A stretch of 39,422 nt of DNA from Methanobacteriota archaeon (GTDB taxonomy: Archaea > Thermoplasmatota > Thermoplasmata > RBG-16-68-12), in assembly GCA_005878615.1 (NCBI GenBank), contig VBLT01000107.1:1-39422 (forward strand), written 5' to 3'. Both the position numbers and the translations under genes were made by a program. The notes below the pieces were generated by a model, which was not told the origin of the DNA, did no database searches, and saw only the letters and a list, made by a program, of their open reading frames with translations. How positions within the stretch are numbered: position 1 is the first letter of the stretch; each line of letters begins with the position of its first letter. Positions 1 to 8,852 of the stretch are shown here, piece by piece.

Positions 1-221
1 CCTCGCGCCCGGGCGTCGTCGTCGGCATGGAGGAGTTCCAGTGGATCGATCTCGTATCGTCGAGTGCGGTCCGCCACCGCGACATTCTTCGCGCGTTTCG
101 CTTCCTCGACCCGGCGCGGCTCGCTGACATGGCCCAGGAGGAAGCCGCAGCACTCCTCGGGGAAAGCCTCTCGCGCGTGACCCTCCATGGCGCGGAAGAC
201 GGCCGCGGTAATCTCGATCAC
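1..221 (-). CDS. JAMM/MPN+ (Mov34/PAD-1, Mec-like) metalloprotease, 3' end cut by window edge
   Basis: GTG at 219-221 overlaps the cysteine synthase TGA (GTGA). Translation VIEITAAVFRAMEGHAREAFPEECCGFLLGHVSEPRRVEEAKRAKNVAVADRTRRYEIDPLELLHADDDARAR has the N-terminal JAMM signature (FPEECCGFLLG). The HxH motif lies outside the window. Not in the supplied ORF track. Confidence 0.8.
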   Translation of the reverse strand, partial: MIEITAAVFRAMEGHAREAFPEECCGFLLGHVSEPRRVEEAKRAKNVAVADRTRRYEIDPLELLHADDDARAR

Positions 222-1147
222 GATCCGTTCTCCCAATACCGTTCTTCCAGGTATCGTTCCCCACTGTCCGGGAAGATGACGACGACTCGGCCTTGCGAGA
301 TCCGCTCCGCTAGGCGCAGGGCCGCATCGAATGCGGCGCCGCTGGAGGTGCCGACCAGGAGACCCTCTTCCCGAGCGAGGCGCCGGACGGCCCGTTGGGC
401 ATCCTCGGTCGCGACCGCGAGGACTTCGTCCGGCATCTTCGGATCCCAGATGCCAGGGACGCGGGAGCTCTCGAGATGCTTCACGCCCTCGATGCCGTGG
501 AAGGGTCCGTCCGGTTGGACCGCCACCAACCGGACACGGGGATCCCGCTGACGGAGGAACCGGCCGACGCCGACGAAGGTGCCGGTCGTGCCCAGGCAAG
601 CGACCAGATGGGTGATGCCGCCGCGGGTCTGTTCCCAAATCTCAGGGCCCGTCGTCTCGAAGTGAGTCCGCCAGTTCGCCTCGTTGTTGTACTGGTCCAG
701 GTACCAAAACTTGCGCGGTTCGGATTCGACGAGGGCCTTGGCGGCCTCCTGAGCTCCGTCCGTCCCCTCGGTAGGCGGCGTCAGGACGAGGTGGGCTCCA
801 TACGCGGCGAGCATCCGATGACGCGCTTGAGAGATATTTCCCGGGACGCACAAGGTCGCGCGGTATCCTTCCGCCGCGGCGAGCATTGCGATTGCAATCC
901 CCGTGTTGCCCGACGTTGCGTCGAGGAGCGTCCGATCCTTCGTGAGTCCCGCCTTCTCCGCGGCCCGGAGCATTCCGAGCGCCGCGCGATCTTTGACGCT
1001 CCCTCCCGGGTTCAGCCACTCGGCCTTCGCGGAGATCCGCACGCCGGGGGCCACGTGAGATGCGATTCGATCGAGGGAAAACAGGGGCGTGTGACCGATC
1101 CGGTCCGCGAGGCGGCTCCCGTCCGGACTCGGGGGATCCGGAGACAT
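218..1147 (-). CDS. cysK: PLP-dependent cysteine synthase
   Basis: NPGGSVKDRAA lysine motif, SGNTGIAIAM, GTTGTFVGVGRFLR, GTSSGAA. The true start is probably MSPDPPSPDG at 1147; the upstream part of the 218..1627 ORF is read-through in another frame of sufU. Confidence 0.92.
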   Translation of the reverse strand: MSPDPPSPDGSRLADRIGHTPLFSLDRIASHVAPGVRISAKAEWLNPGGSVKDRAALGMLRAAEKAGLTKDRTLLDATSGNTGIAIAMLAAAEGYRATLCVPGNISQARHRMLAAYGAHLVLTPPTEGTDGAQEAAKALVESEPRKFWYLDQYNNEANWRTHFETTGPEIWEQTRGGITHLVACLGTTGTFVGVGRFLRQRDPRVRLVAVQPDGPFHGIEGVKHLESSRVPGIWDPKMPDEVLAVATEDAQRAVRRLAREEGLLVGTSSGAAFDAALRLAERISQGRVVVIFPDSGERYLEERYWENGS

Positions 1148-1161
1148 GGATTTCGGAGGCC

Positions 1162-1554
1162 TCAAGTCGAGGCGGCCTTCTTCTCCCGGACCGCGAGGCG
1201 CATCACATGGAGGGGAAGGAGCGCGCAATTCAATCGCACCGCGCTCAGCGAAATGCCCAGTTTCTTCACGAGGGCGTCGTCGCCTAGCGCCTCCGCCTCG
1301 GACAGGGGAAGGCCCTTCAGCATCGTGGTGAGCATCGAGGCGCTGGCCTGACTGATGGCGCATCCGCGGCCCTCGAACCGCACGTCCGAGACGCGCTGGG
1401 AGCGGTCGACCTTCAGGTGAAAGGCGACCTCGTCTCCACAGAGGGGGTTCGTGTCGCGCGCGCTGAAGGTCGCTCCGGGAAGAGGCCCTTTGTTCTTCGG
1501 ATGCTTGTAGTGGTCCAGGATCTGCTCCTGGTACAGGTCGGAGGCCGCGGGCAT
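1162..1554 (-). CDS. Iron-sulfur cluster scaffold, IscU/NifU-N-like (short form)
   Basis: LYQEQILDHYKHPKN, NPLCGDEV, GRGCAISQASASM, RLNCALLPLHV: three conserved Cys. ATGA overlap with the sufS stop. Confidence 0.88.
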   Translation of the reverse strand: MPAASDLYQEQILDHYKHPKNKGPLPGATFSARDTNPLCGDEVAFHLKVDRSQRVSDVRFEGRGCAISQASASMLTTMLKGLPLSEAEALGDDALVKKLGISLSAVRLNCALLPLHVMRLAVREKKAAST

Positions 1555-2801
1555 CAGGCGAAGACCTCTTGCACCTTCTTGATGCCGGCCGCGAGGACGT
1601 CCACATCCTCGAGGTCGTTGTACACATAGAAGGACGCCCGCGCGGTCGCCGGCAGGTCGTAGCGCTCCATCAGAGGCTGCGCACAATGGTGGCCCGATCG
1701 GATGCAGATGCCTTCCACGTCGAGGATCGAGGCGACGTCATGCGGATGGGCGTTGTCGATTGTGAAGGCCAGCACGCCGGCCTTCTTCTTGACGTCCTTC
1801 GGGCCGTACGTCGTGACGCCGTTGATCCGTCCAATCTTGTCCAGTGCATATTGCGTGATCTCCATTTCGTGCGCCCGGACCGACTCCATCCCCAGGTTCG
1901 TCAGGTAGTCGACCGCCGCCCCGAGGCCGATTGCCCCCGCGATGTTCGGGGTGCCACCCTCGAACCGATAAGGCACGTCGTTCCAGGAGGCGCGGCCGAG
2001 ATGCACCTCGCGAATCATCTCGCCGCCGCCGAGGAGGGGCTCCGTCGCCTCGAGGGCCTCCGGTTTCCCATGCAAGATGCCGATCCCGGTCGGCCCGAGC
2101 ATCTTGTGTCCGCTGAACGCGAGGAAATCGGCGTCCAGGTCCTGGACGTCGATCGGCATGTGCGGTGCCGCCTGAGCGGCATCGACGACGCACACCGCCC
2201 CGACCTCGTGGGCTCGCTTCGCGATCTCCTTGACCGGGTTGATCGTCCCGAGGACGTTGGAACACAGGGCCACGGTCACGATCTTCGTCCGCTTTGTGAG
2301 GAGCTCGTCGTACTGCTCCATCTTGAGCGTCCCATCGTCGCTCACGTCGACGTACTTCAGGACGGCCCCTTTGTGGTCCTTGACGAAATGCCAGGGAACA
2401 TGGTTCGAGTGGTGCTCCATGACCGTGCCGAGGATTTCGTCTCCCTTCTGGAGCTTCCCCTTCAACCCGTATCCGTACGCGACGAGGTTGAGGGATTCCG
2501 TGGTGGATTTCGTGAACACGATCTCGTTGGGGGACTTCGCCCCGATGAACGCGGCGACCTTCTCCCGCGCCCCCTCGTACTCGCGGGTGGCCTCCTCCCC
2601 GAGTTCGTAGATCGCGCGATGGACGTTCGCGTTGTACCGGCTGTAGAAGTCCGTCGTCGCATCGATGACCTGCTTCGGCTTCTGCGAGGTCGCGGCGCTG
2701 TCGAGGTAGACGAGGCGCCGGTCCCGGACCTTGCGCTGCAGGATCGGGAAGTCCGCCTTGATCGCGGGGACGTTGAGCAGCATCTTCGCGGGCTTTGCCA
2801 T
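1554..2801 (-). CDS. sufS: Cysteine desulfurase SufS family
   Basis: SGHKMLGPTGIGIL PLP lysine motif, RSGHHCAQPLM catalytic Cys, YLDSAATSQKP N-terminus. Start at MAKPAKMLLN preferred. Confidence 0.95.
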   Translation of the reverse strand: MAKPAKMLLNVPAIKADFPILQRKVRDRRLVYLDSAATSQKPKQVIDATTDFYSRYNANVHRAIYELGEEATREYEGAREKVAAFIGAKSPNEIVFTKSTTESLNLVAYGYGLKGKLQKGDEILGTVMEHHSNHVPWHFVKDHKGAVLKYVDVSDDGTLKMEQYDELLTKRTKIVTVALCSNVLGTINPVKEIAKRAHEVGAVCVVDAAQAAPHMPIDVQDLDADFLAFSGHKMLGPTGIGILHGKPEALEATEPLLGGGEMIREVHLGRASWNDVPYRFEGGTPNIAGAIGLGAAVDYLTNLGMESVRAHEMEITQYALDKIGRINGVTTYGPKDVKKKAGVLAFTIDNAHPHDVASILDVEGICIRSGHHCAQPLMERYDLPATARASFYVYNDLEDVDVLAAGIKKVQEVFA

Positions 2802-2874
2802 TGGCGTTCCTTGTTGCCATGCCACGGTGGCTACTTGAGTTTTCTCGTGCGACGCCGGTTCCCATCGGGGAGGA

Positions 2875-4206
2875 TCATCCGATCCCGCCCCCGAGCTCGA
2901 GTTCGATGAGTCGGTCGACCTCGACGGCGTACTCGACGGGGATTCGCCGGGTCGCGGCGGTCGCGACGCCGAGGACGACCATTCGAGTGGCCTCCTCCTC
3001 CGTCACTCCGCGGGAGGCCATGTAGAACAGCATCTCTTCCCCGACCTTCCGGACCTTGCCCTCTTGTGCGATCTCCGCGTCCGCCTCGTCGACTTCAATC
3101 CCGGGGATCGTCTCCACGCGGGAGTCGGAGTCCAGCATGAGCGCGGACCATTCGACGGAAGATGCGACCTGCGTCGCCCCGACGACGACCCTCACCCCGG
3201 AATGGAGGGCCGACCGCCCGCCCTTCAGGACGACGGCTTGGTTCGCGATTCGCGACCGGGTCCTCGGCGCCCGATGGACCATCTCGGCTCCGACCTCCTC
3301 CGATTGCCCGCGTCCGGCGAGGGTGAATCCGATGAATTCCGCGGAGGCCCCGGGTCCGACCAGATCCGCGCGCGGCACCTTGTTCGTCCGACGGGACCCC
3401 AGATTCACGTCGACCCACTCGATCGAGGCGCCCGCGTGAACCTGCGCGCGCTTCGTCACGAGGTTGTCGACCTCTTTGGCAAAGTTCTGCAACGCGATGT
3501 ACCGCGAGTGCGAATCCGGCAAGGCGACGATCTCGATCGCCGAGAGATGCAGTCGCTCGGGCGTGTAGACCGGCGCGGTGCAGCCTTCGATGTACGTGAC
3601 CTCCGATTCTCGGTCCGCCACGATCAGGTTCCGTTCGAAGGGCTCGACGCCGGCGTAGTCCTCCCGGATCTCCGCCTGCAGCGGCACGGACGCCGAAGCT
3701 CCGGGCGGCACGTAGACGAACGATCCTTCGGTCCACAGAGCGGCATTGAGGGAGGCGATCGGGTCGTCCGGCGGCACGACGGACGCGAGATGCTCCTTGA
3801 TCCGGTCGGGAATCCGGTTGACCGCGGAGGACAGTGAGTAGAATCGGATGCCGTGCGATTCGAGGTCCTTTCGGATCGCCCGGTAAGCGTCCTCGGATGC
3901 CGCGAGGGCCGTGAGTCCGGGGGTGAGCGCAGGAGGAGGTGCGCCCCTTTCGTCTTCATCAACCGTCCCAGGCCCGACCATCTCGTCGAAGTCGGTGTCG
4001 TGGAGGAAGCTCGCCCACGGCGGGAGGTGTTCGGACCGGAAGCCCTCGAGCCCTCGGAGCCGCAAACGCAACAGCCACTCGGGCTCCCCTCGCCGTCGTG
4101 AGAGATCCCGGACCACGCCCTCGTTCGGACCGGCGCCCAACGCGACCGCGCCTCCCGGCTCCGCCGTTTGAGGAGTCCGAGGGACGTCTCGCGCCGTCAT
4201 CGTCAC
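2875..4206 (-). CDS. SufB/SufD-family protein (third paralog, SufB-like with degenerate active-site residues)
   Basis: EPEWLLRLRLRGL, SEVTYIEGCTAPVYTPERLHLSAIEIV, KVGEEMLFYMASRGVTEEEA align by eye with SufB. ATGA overlap with the upstream sufU. Confidence 0.88.
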   Translation of the reverse strand: MTMTARDVPRTPQTAEPGGAVALGAGPNEGVVRDLSRRRGEPEWLLRLRLRGLEGFRSEHLPPWASFLHDTDFDEMVGPGTVDEDERGAPPPALTPGLTALAASEDAYRAIRKDLESHGIRFYSLSSAVNRIPDRIKEHLASVVPPDDPIASLNAALWTEGSFVYVPPGASASVPLQAEIREDYAGVEPFERNLIVADRESEVTYIEGCTAPVYTPERLHLSAIEIVALPDSHSRYIALQNFAKEVDNLVTKRAQVHAGASIEWVDVNLGSRRTNKVPRADLVGPGASAEFIGFTLAGRGQSEEVGAEMVHRAPRTRSRIANQAVVLKGGRSALHSGVRVVVGATQVASSVEWSALMLDSDSRVETIPGIEVDEADAEIAQEGKVRKVGEEMLFYMASRGVTEEEATRMVVLGVATAATRRIPVEYAVEVDRLIELELGGGIG

Positions 4207-4658
4207 TCCAGCGAAACGATCTCCTTCTTCGCCGCGATGGCGGCCTCAAGCGTGTGCCACGGCAGGCTTGCGCACTTCACGCGAACCGGGAACTCGCAGA
4301 CGCCGGAGAGGACCGCCAGCTTGCCCAGAGACGGGGTGTCGACCGGGTCTCCTGGTCGGCCCGTCACCATGCGATGGAATTTCTGGAAGAGTTCATGGGC
4401 CTGCGCCTTCGTCTTGCCCTTGACGGCATCCGTCATCAGGGAGGCAGAAGCCTTCGAGATCGCACAACCTTGGCCGACGAACGCCACATCGGAGAGGACG
4501 TCGTCCGAGAGGCGGAGGAAGACCGTCACCCGGTCGCCGCAGAGCGGGTTGTGACCCACCGCGGAGGCGTCGGCGCTGGGGATCTCGTGAAAGTTCCGCG
4601 GCCTCTTGCTGTGATCGAGGATCGTCTCCTGATACAGCTCACGGAGATCGGCCATCAT
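4203..4658 (-). CDS. sufU: SufU-type iron-sulfur scaffold / sulfur acceptor
   Basis: LYQETILDHSKRPRN, NPLCGDRV, GQGCAISKASASLM, RVKCASLPWHTL, with the long segment between second and third Cys typical of SufU. Confidence 0.92.
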   Translation of the reverse strand: MMADLRELYQETILDHSKRPRNFHEIPSADASAVGHNPLCGDRVTVFLRLSDDVLSDVAFVGQGCAISKASASLMTDAVKGKTKAQAHELFQKFHRMVTGRPGDPVDTPSLGKLAVLSGVCEFPVRVKCASLPWHTLEAAIAAKKEIVSLE

Positions 4659-4707
4659 CGCACCTCGTTCGCCGGGAAGATCGCAGGCATCTTATCCCGA
4701 CGGTCCC

Positions 4708-6057
4708 TCATAAGCCCTCCCCGGGGCCGGCCCCTTTCGGCAACCGAGAGAGGATCAGCTGGTCGAGCTTGATGCGGATCGGCGCGACCTTCACCTGGTT
4801 CACCACGTCGGAGGCGAACGCGTACGTCAGGATGTGTCGGGCGGCCTCCTCGTCGATCCCGCGCGACCGGAGGTAGAAGATCGCGTTCTCGTCGAGTTGT
4901 CCGATCGTGGACGCGTGGTTGCACTTCACGTCGTCCGCGAGGATCTCGAGGCCGGGGGTGCTGTCGACGAAGGCCTCCTTCGAAAGGAGGAGGTTCTTGT
5001 TCGTCTGGCGAGCCACCGTCTTCTGCGCATCCTTTCGAACGTAGATGTTGCCGTTGAAAACGCCCCTCGATTTCCCGCCAAGGATGCCGCGGTACAGCTC
5101 GACACTGGTGCACGCGGGTGCGGCATGGTCGATCCGCGTGTAGTTGTCCGCCTGCTGGACGCCGGACGGCATGAAGAGGCCGTTCAACGCGACGCTCCCG
5201 CCCTCGGCGTGGAAATTCGTGTGCACGTAGCTCCGAGACAGGGCGGCGCCGAAGGCCATCGAGTGGCACATGACGTTGGAATCGCGGTCCTGGTCGACGG
5301 TCATCGTGGCGATGTGGTACGCGGACTCAGACTCCCGCTGGATCTTGTAGTGGTCGAGGACCGACCCGGGCCCGGCGGAAATCTCCGTCACGGCGTTCGT
5401 GAAGGTCACATCCGGCGCCCACCCGGCGTACGTCTCGATCAAGGTCGCCTGGCTCCTCGCCCCGAGGCGGACCACGTTCCGCGGGTGGGAGACGGTGGGC
5501 ATCTCATGCGAGGTCGAGACGAAAACGAGATGAATCGGTTCCTCCACGACGGTCCCCTTCGGAATCTCGATGTAACCTCCGTCGGTGAAGAAGGACGTGT
5601 TGAGCGCAACGAACGCGTCGTCCTCGTACTTCGCATGCCGCGCGAGATCCTTCTCGACGCTCCCCGGATCGTTCCGCAGGATCTCGGCGAGGGAGGCGAC
5701 CCGTACCCCCTCCGGGAGCGGACGCAGGTAGGAGAGGCGGGGCGAGAATTGCCCGTTCACGAACACGAGGCGACTCGTCTTCAGGACGCCGAACGAGAAG
5801 GGTTCGAGGCGCTCCGCCAGGACGCCATCGGGCCGGCCCAGAATCGCGGGCTTGAATGGCACGCGAAGGAGGGGCGCGAGGTTCGTGAACCTCCAGTCCT
5901 CGTGCTTCTGGGTGGGGAAGCCCGCGGCCTCGAAGCGGGCGATGGCTTGCTTGCGGATCGGACGGAGCCACGCCGGGCCCGCCAGGTCCGGTTCCGACGA
6001 CGCGAATTCTGCGATCCACGTCTGCTTCGCGTCCAACGCGACGGCCACGTTCGTCAC
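4708..6057 (-). CDS. sufD: Fe-S cluster assembly protein SufD
   Basis: VKCNHASTIGQLDENAIFYLRSRGID, FSPRLSYLRPLPEGV. Probable GTG start (VTNVAVALDAKQTW), 4 nt after the sufC stop. Confidence 0.92.
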   Translation of the reverse strand: MTNVAVALDAKQTWIAEFASSEPDLAGPAWLRPIRKQAIARFEAAGFPTQKHEDWRFTNLAPLLRVPFKPAILGRPDGVLAERLEPFSFGVLKTSRLVFVNGQFSPRLSYLRPLPEGVRVASLAEILRNDPGSVEKDLARHAKYEDDAFVALNTSFFTDGGYIEIPKGTVVEEPIHLVFVSTSHEMPTVSHPRNVVRLGARSQATLIETYAGWAPDVTFTNAVTEISAGPGSVLDHYKIQRESESAYHIATMTVDQDRDSNVMCHSMAFGAALSRSYVHTNFHAEGGSVALNGLFMPSGVQQADNYTRIDHAAPACTSVELYRGILGGKSRGVFNGNIYVRKDAQKTVARQTNKNLLLSKEAFVDSTPGLEILADDVKCNHASTIGQLDENAIFYLRSRGIDEEAARHILTYAFASDVVNQVKVAPIRIKLDQLILSRLPKGAGPGEGL

Positions 6058-6061
6058 CGGC

Positions 6062-6838
6062 CTAGGCCCGGGCCGGCTGCGGCCTCGGTGCCTCCTCGAG
6101 GATCCATCCGTAGCCATGCTTCTCCAAGTTCCGGGCGAGGTCGGCATCGCCGCTCTTGACGATCCGGCCATCGACGAGCACGTGGACGTGTTCTGGAATC
6201 ACGTAGTCGAGCAGGCGCTGGTAGTGGGTCACGACGAGCATCGAGCGCGTCGGGCTGCGCATCGTATTGATCCCGTTCGCGACGAGGCGCAGCGCGTCGA
6301 TGTCGAGGCCGGAGTCCGTTTCGTCGAGGATGCAGAACTTCGGCTCGAGGACCGCCATCTGGAAGACCTCGTTTTTCTTCTTCTCGCCGCCGGAGAAACC
6401 CTCGTTCAGCCCGCGCTTCATGAAGGTCTCGTCGAGGCCGAGGAGCTTCGCCTTGTCTTGCACGAGGCCCATGAAATCCATCGCGTCGATCTCCTCGAGC
6501 CCGCGATACTTGCGTATCGCGTTCAGGGCCGCCTTGAGGAAGTAGGCGTTGCTGACGCCCGGGATCTCGACCGGATACTGGAAGGCCATGAACACGCCCT
6601 CGCGGGCGCGGTCCTCCGGCCTCATCGCGAGGAGGTCCTTGCCCTCGAATCGGACGGACCCGCCGGTGACCTCGTAGGCCAGGCGGCCCGCGAGCACCTG
6701 GGCGAGCGTCGTCTTCCCGCTCCCGTTCGGGCCCATGATCGCATGGACCTCCCCGCGGCCGATCGAGAGGTCGATCCCCTTCAGGATTTCCTTGCCGCCG
6801 ACCTTGACTTGCAGGTTCTTGATCTCGAGCATCCTCAT
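6062..6838 (-). CDS. sufC: Fe-S cluster assembly ATPase SufC
   Basis: Walker A GPNGSGKTT, LNEGFSGGEKKKNEVFQM signature, ILDETDSGLDIDAL Walker B. Confidence 0.97.
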   Translation of the reverse strand: MRMLEIKNLQVKVGGKEILKGIDLSIGRGEVHAIMGPNGSGKTTLAQVLAGRLAYEVTGGSVRFEGKDLLAMRPEDRAREGVFMAFQYPVEIPGVSNAYFLKAALNAIRKYRGLEEIDAMDFMGLVQDKAKLLGLDETFMKRGLNEGFSGGEKKKNEVFQMAVLEPKFCILDETDSGLDIDALRLVANGINTMRSPTRSMLVVTHYQRLLDYVIPEHVHVLVDGRIVKSGDADLARNLEKHGYGWILEEAPRPQPARA

Positions 6839-6861
6839 TCCCTCCCGCGACCGGGACGCGC

Positions 6862-8313
6862 TCAGCCGACCGTTCCCTCGAGGTTCAGGCTGACGCTGAT
6901 CAGCTTCTGGGCCTCCACCGCGAACTCCATCGGGAGCTTCAGGAAGACCTGCTTGCAGAAGCCGTTGACGATCATGTTCGTGGCGTCCTCCGGGGTGATG
7001 CCACGGGTCTGGCAGTAGAAGAGCTGTTCGTCGCCAATTTTCGAGGTCGACGCCTCATGCTCCATCTGCGCCGTCGGCTCCTGGACCTGGATGTCCGGGA
7101 ACGTGAAGGCGGCGCACGTCGATCCGATCAGGAGGGAGTCGCACTGGGAGTAGTTCCGGGCGTTCGAGGCGCCCTTGTGGATCTGGACGCGGCCGCGGTA
7201 CGTGTTCCGTCCGTACCCCGCCGAGATGCCTTTCGAGATGATCGTGCTCTTCGTGTTCTTCCCGATGTGGAGCATCTTCGTCCCGGTGTCGGCCTGCTGG
7301 TAGTTGTTGACGACCGCCACGGAGTAGAACTCGCCCTGGGAATTGTCGCCCTGGAGGATGCAGCTCGGATACTTCCAGGTGATCGACGAGCCGGTCTCGA
7401 CCTGGGTCCACGAGATCTTCGAGTTCGCCCCGAGGCACTTGCCGCGCTTCGTGACGAAGTTGTAGATCCCGCCCTTCCCTTGCTTGTCGCCGGGATACCA
7501 GTTCTGGATCGTCGAGTATTTGATCTCCGCATCGTCGAGGGTAATCAGTTCGACGACCGCCGCGTGGAGCTGATTCGTGTCACGGATCGGGGCGGTGCAG
7601 CCTTCGAGGTAGCTCACGTAGGCGCCCGGGTCCGCGATGATCAGCGTGCGTTCGAACTGGCCCGTGTCCATCGCGTTGATCCGGAAGTACGTGGAGAGCT
7701 CCATGGGACAACGGACGCCGGAGGGCACGTAGGCGAAGGACCCGTCGCTGAAGACCGCGCTGTTCAGGGCGGCGAAGAAGTTGTCGTTGAAGGGCACGAC
7801 GGAGCCGAGGTACTTGCGCACGAGCTCCGGGTGCTCGAGGACCGCTTCGGAGAAGGAACAGAAGATGATCCCCAGGTCCGCGAGCTTGTCCTTGAACGTC
7901 GTCGCGACGGAGACGCTGTCGAGGACCGCGTCGACGGCGACCCCCGCGAGGCGCTCCTGCTCCTGGAGCGGAATCCCCAACTTCGCGTAGAGGGCCCGGA
8001 TCTCCGGATCGACATCCTCGAGGCTCTTGACTTCCTTCTTCGGCTTCGGGGCCGCGTAGTAGATGATGTTCTGATAGTCGATCGGCGGGTACCGGACGTT
8101 CGACCAAGTCGGCTCTTTCATCGTGAGCCAGTGTCGGTAGGCCCGAAGCCTCCACTCGGTCATCCATTCCGGCTCCTTTTTCTTGCGGGAGATGAGCCGG
8201 ACGACGTCCTCGCTCAGGCCCTTCGGGACCGTGTCCTCATCGAGGTCGGCGACGAAGCCGTATTTGTACTCCTGCTTGGCCATTTGCTCCTGGAGTACAC
8301 TCTTCGAGACCAT
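6862..8313 (-). CDS. sufB: Fe-S cluster assembly protein SufB
   Basis: [70 protein letters not shown]-like GGAGG upstream supports the ATG at 8313 over 8328. Confidence 0.96.
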   Translation of the reverse strand: MVSKSVLQEQMAKQEYKYGFVADLDEDTVPKGLSEDVVRLISRKKKEPEWMTEWRLRAYRHWLTMKEPTWSNVRYPPIDYQNIIYYAAPKPKKEVKSLEDVDPEIRALYAKLGIPLQEQERLAGVAVDAVLDSVSVATTFKDKLADLGIIFCSFSEAVLEHPELVRKYLGSVVPFNDNFFAALNSAVFSDGSFAYVPSGVRCPMELSTYFRINAMDTGQFERTLIIADPGAYVSYLEGCTAPIRDTNQLHAAVVELITLDDAEIKYSTIQNWYPGDKQGKGGIYNFVTKRGKCLGANSKISWTQVETGSSITWKYPSCILQGDNSQGEFYSVAVVNNYQQADTGTKMLHIGKNTKSTIISKGISAGYGRNTYRGRVQIHKGASNARNYSQCDSLLIGSTCAAFTFPDIQVQEPTAQMEHEASTSKIGDEQLFYCQTRGITPEDATNMIVNGFCKQVFLKLPMEFAVEAQKLISVSLNLEGTVG

Positions 8314-8351
8314 GCGAACGCCTCCCATTTTCGGGGAGCGGAATGAGAGAC

Positions 8352-8366
8352 TATAACGTTGTTATA
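8352..8366. promoter_or_regulatory. Inverted repeat TATAAC-GTT-GTTATA in the sufB/sufA intergenic region, next to a strong TATA element (GATATATATAAC on minus strand)
   Basis: Exact 6-bp arms with 3-nt spacer, about 40-53 nt upstream of the sufB ATG. Confidence 0.65.
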
Positions 8367-8495
8367 TATATCTTTGGTCGTGAGGAATCGGACAATGAGG
8401 CGGACGCGGCAGCAGGCGCTTCCGACACGGCACTGGCCCCGGAAGACTTAAGTCGAAGGCGGGCCTTCGAACGACTCGGAGACGCGATCGCGGTG

Positions 8496-8837
8496 ATGGC
8501 CTCTGAGGAACACCCCCTAGTCGTCACGGACAGCGCCGTGCGGCGGATCCGGGTGTTGCAGCAAAAGGAGAGCCGCCCCGAGGCCTCGCTCCGGCTGCGC
8601 ATCATCGCCGGCGGCTGCAGCGGCATGCAGTACCGAATGGACCTCGCGGATGCCCCGCGGACGACCGACCTCGTCGTCTCGACTCAGGACGTCCGGGTCC
8701 TCGTCGACCCGAAGAGCATGACGTATCTCAAGGGCTCGAAGTTGGAGTGGGAAGAGGACCTCTTCGGCGGCCAGTTCAAGATCACGAACCCGAACGCGAA
8801 GCATTCCTGCTCGTGCGGTTTGAGCTTCACGATCTAG
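8496..8837 (+). CDS. sufA: HesB/IscA/SufA-family iron-sulfur assembly accessory protein
   Basis: LRLRIIAGGCSGMQYRMDLAD and KHSCSCGLSF give the three conserved Cys. Start at MASEEHPLVVTDSAV; the longer ORF from 8343 spans the promoter region. Confidence 0.9.
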   Translation: MASEEHPLVVTDSAVRRIRVLQQKESRPEASLRLRIIAGGCSGMQYRMDLADAPRTTDLVVSTQDVRVLVDPKSMTYLKGSKLEWEEDLFGGQFKITNPNAKHSCSCGLSFTI

Positions 8838-8852
8838 GTCGGACCGGCCGCC

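Noticed and set aside
27-551. 174-aa + strand ORF at the window start
   Set aside because: Antisense to the JAMM and cysteine synthase genes; no domain pattern.
1569-2909. 446-aa + strand ORF opposite sufS
   Set aside because: Antisense artefact; the minus strand encodes a clear cysteine desulfurase.
8343-8495. N-terminal extension of SufA ([25 protein letters not shown]...)
   Set aside because: Overlaps the palindromic promoter island and precedes the conserved HesB domain start; more likely untranslated.
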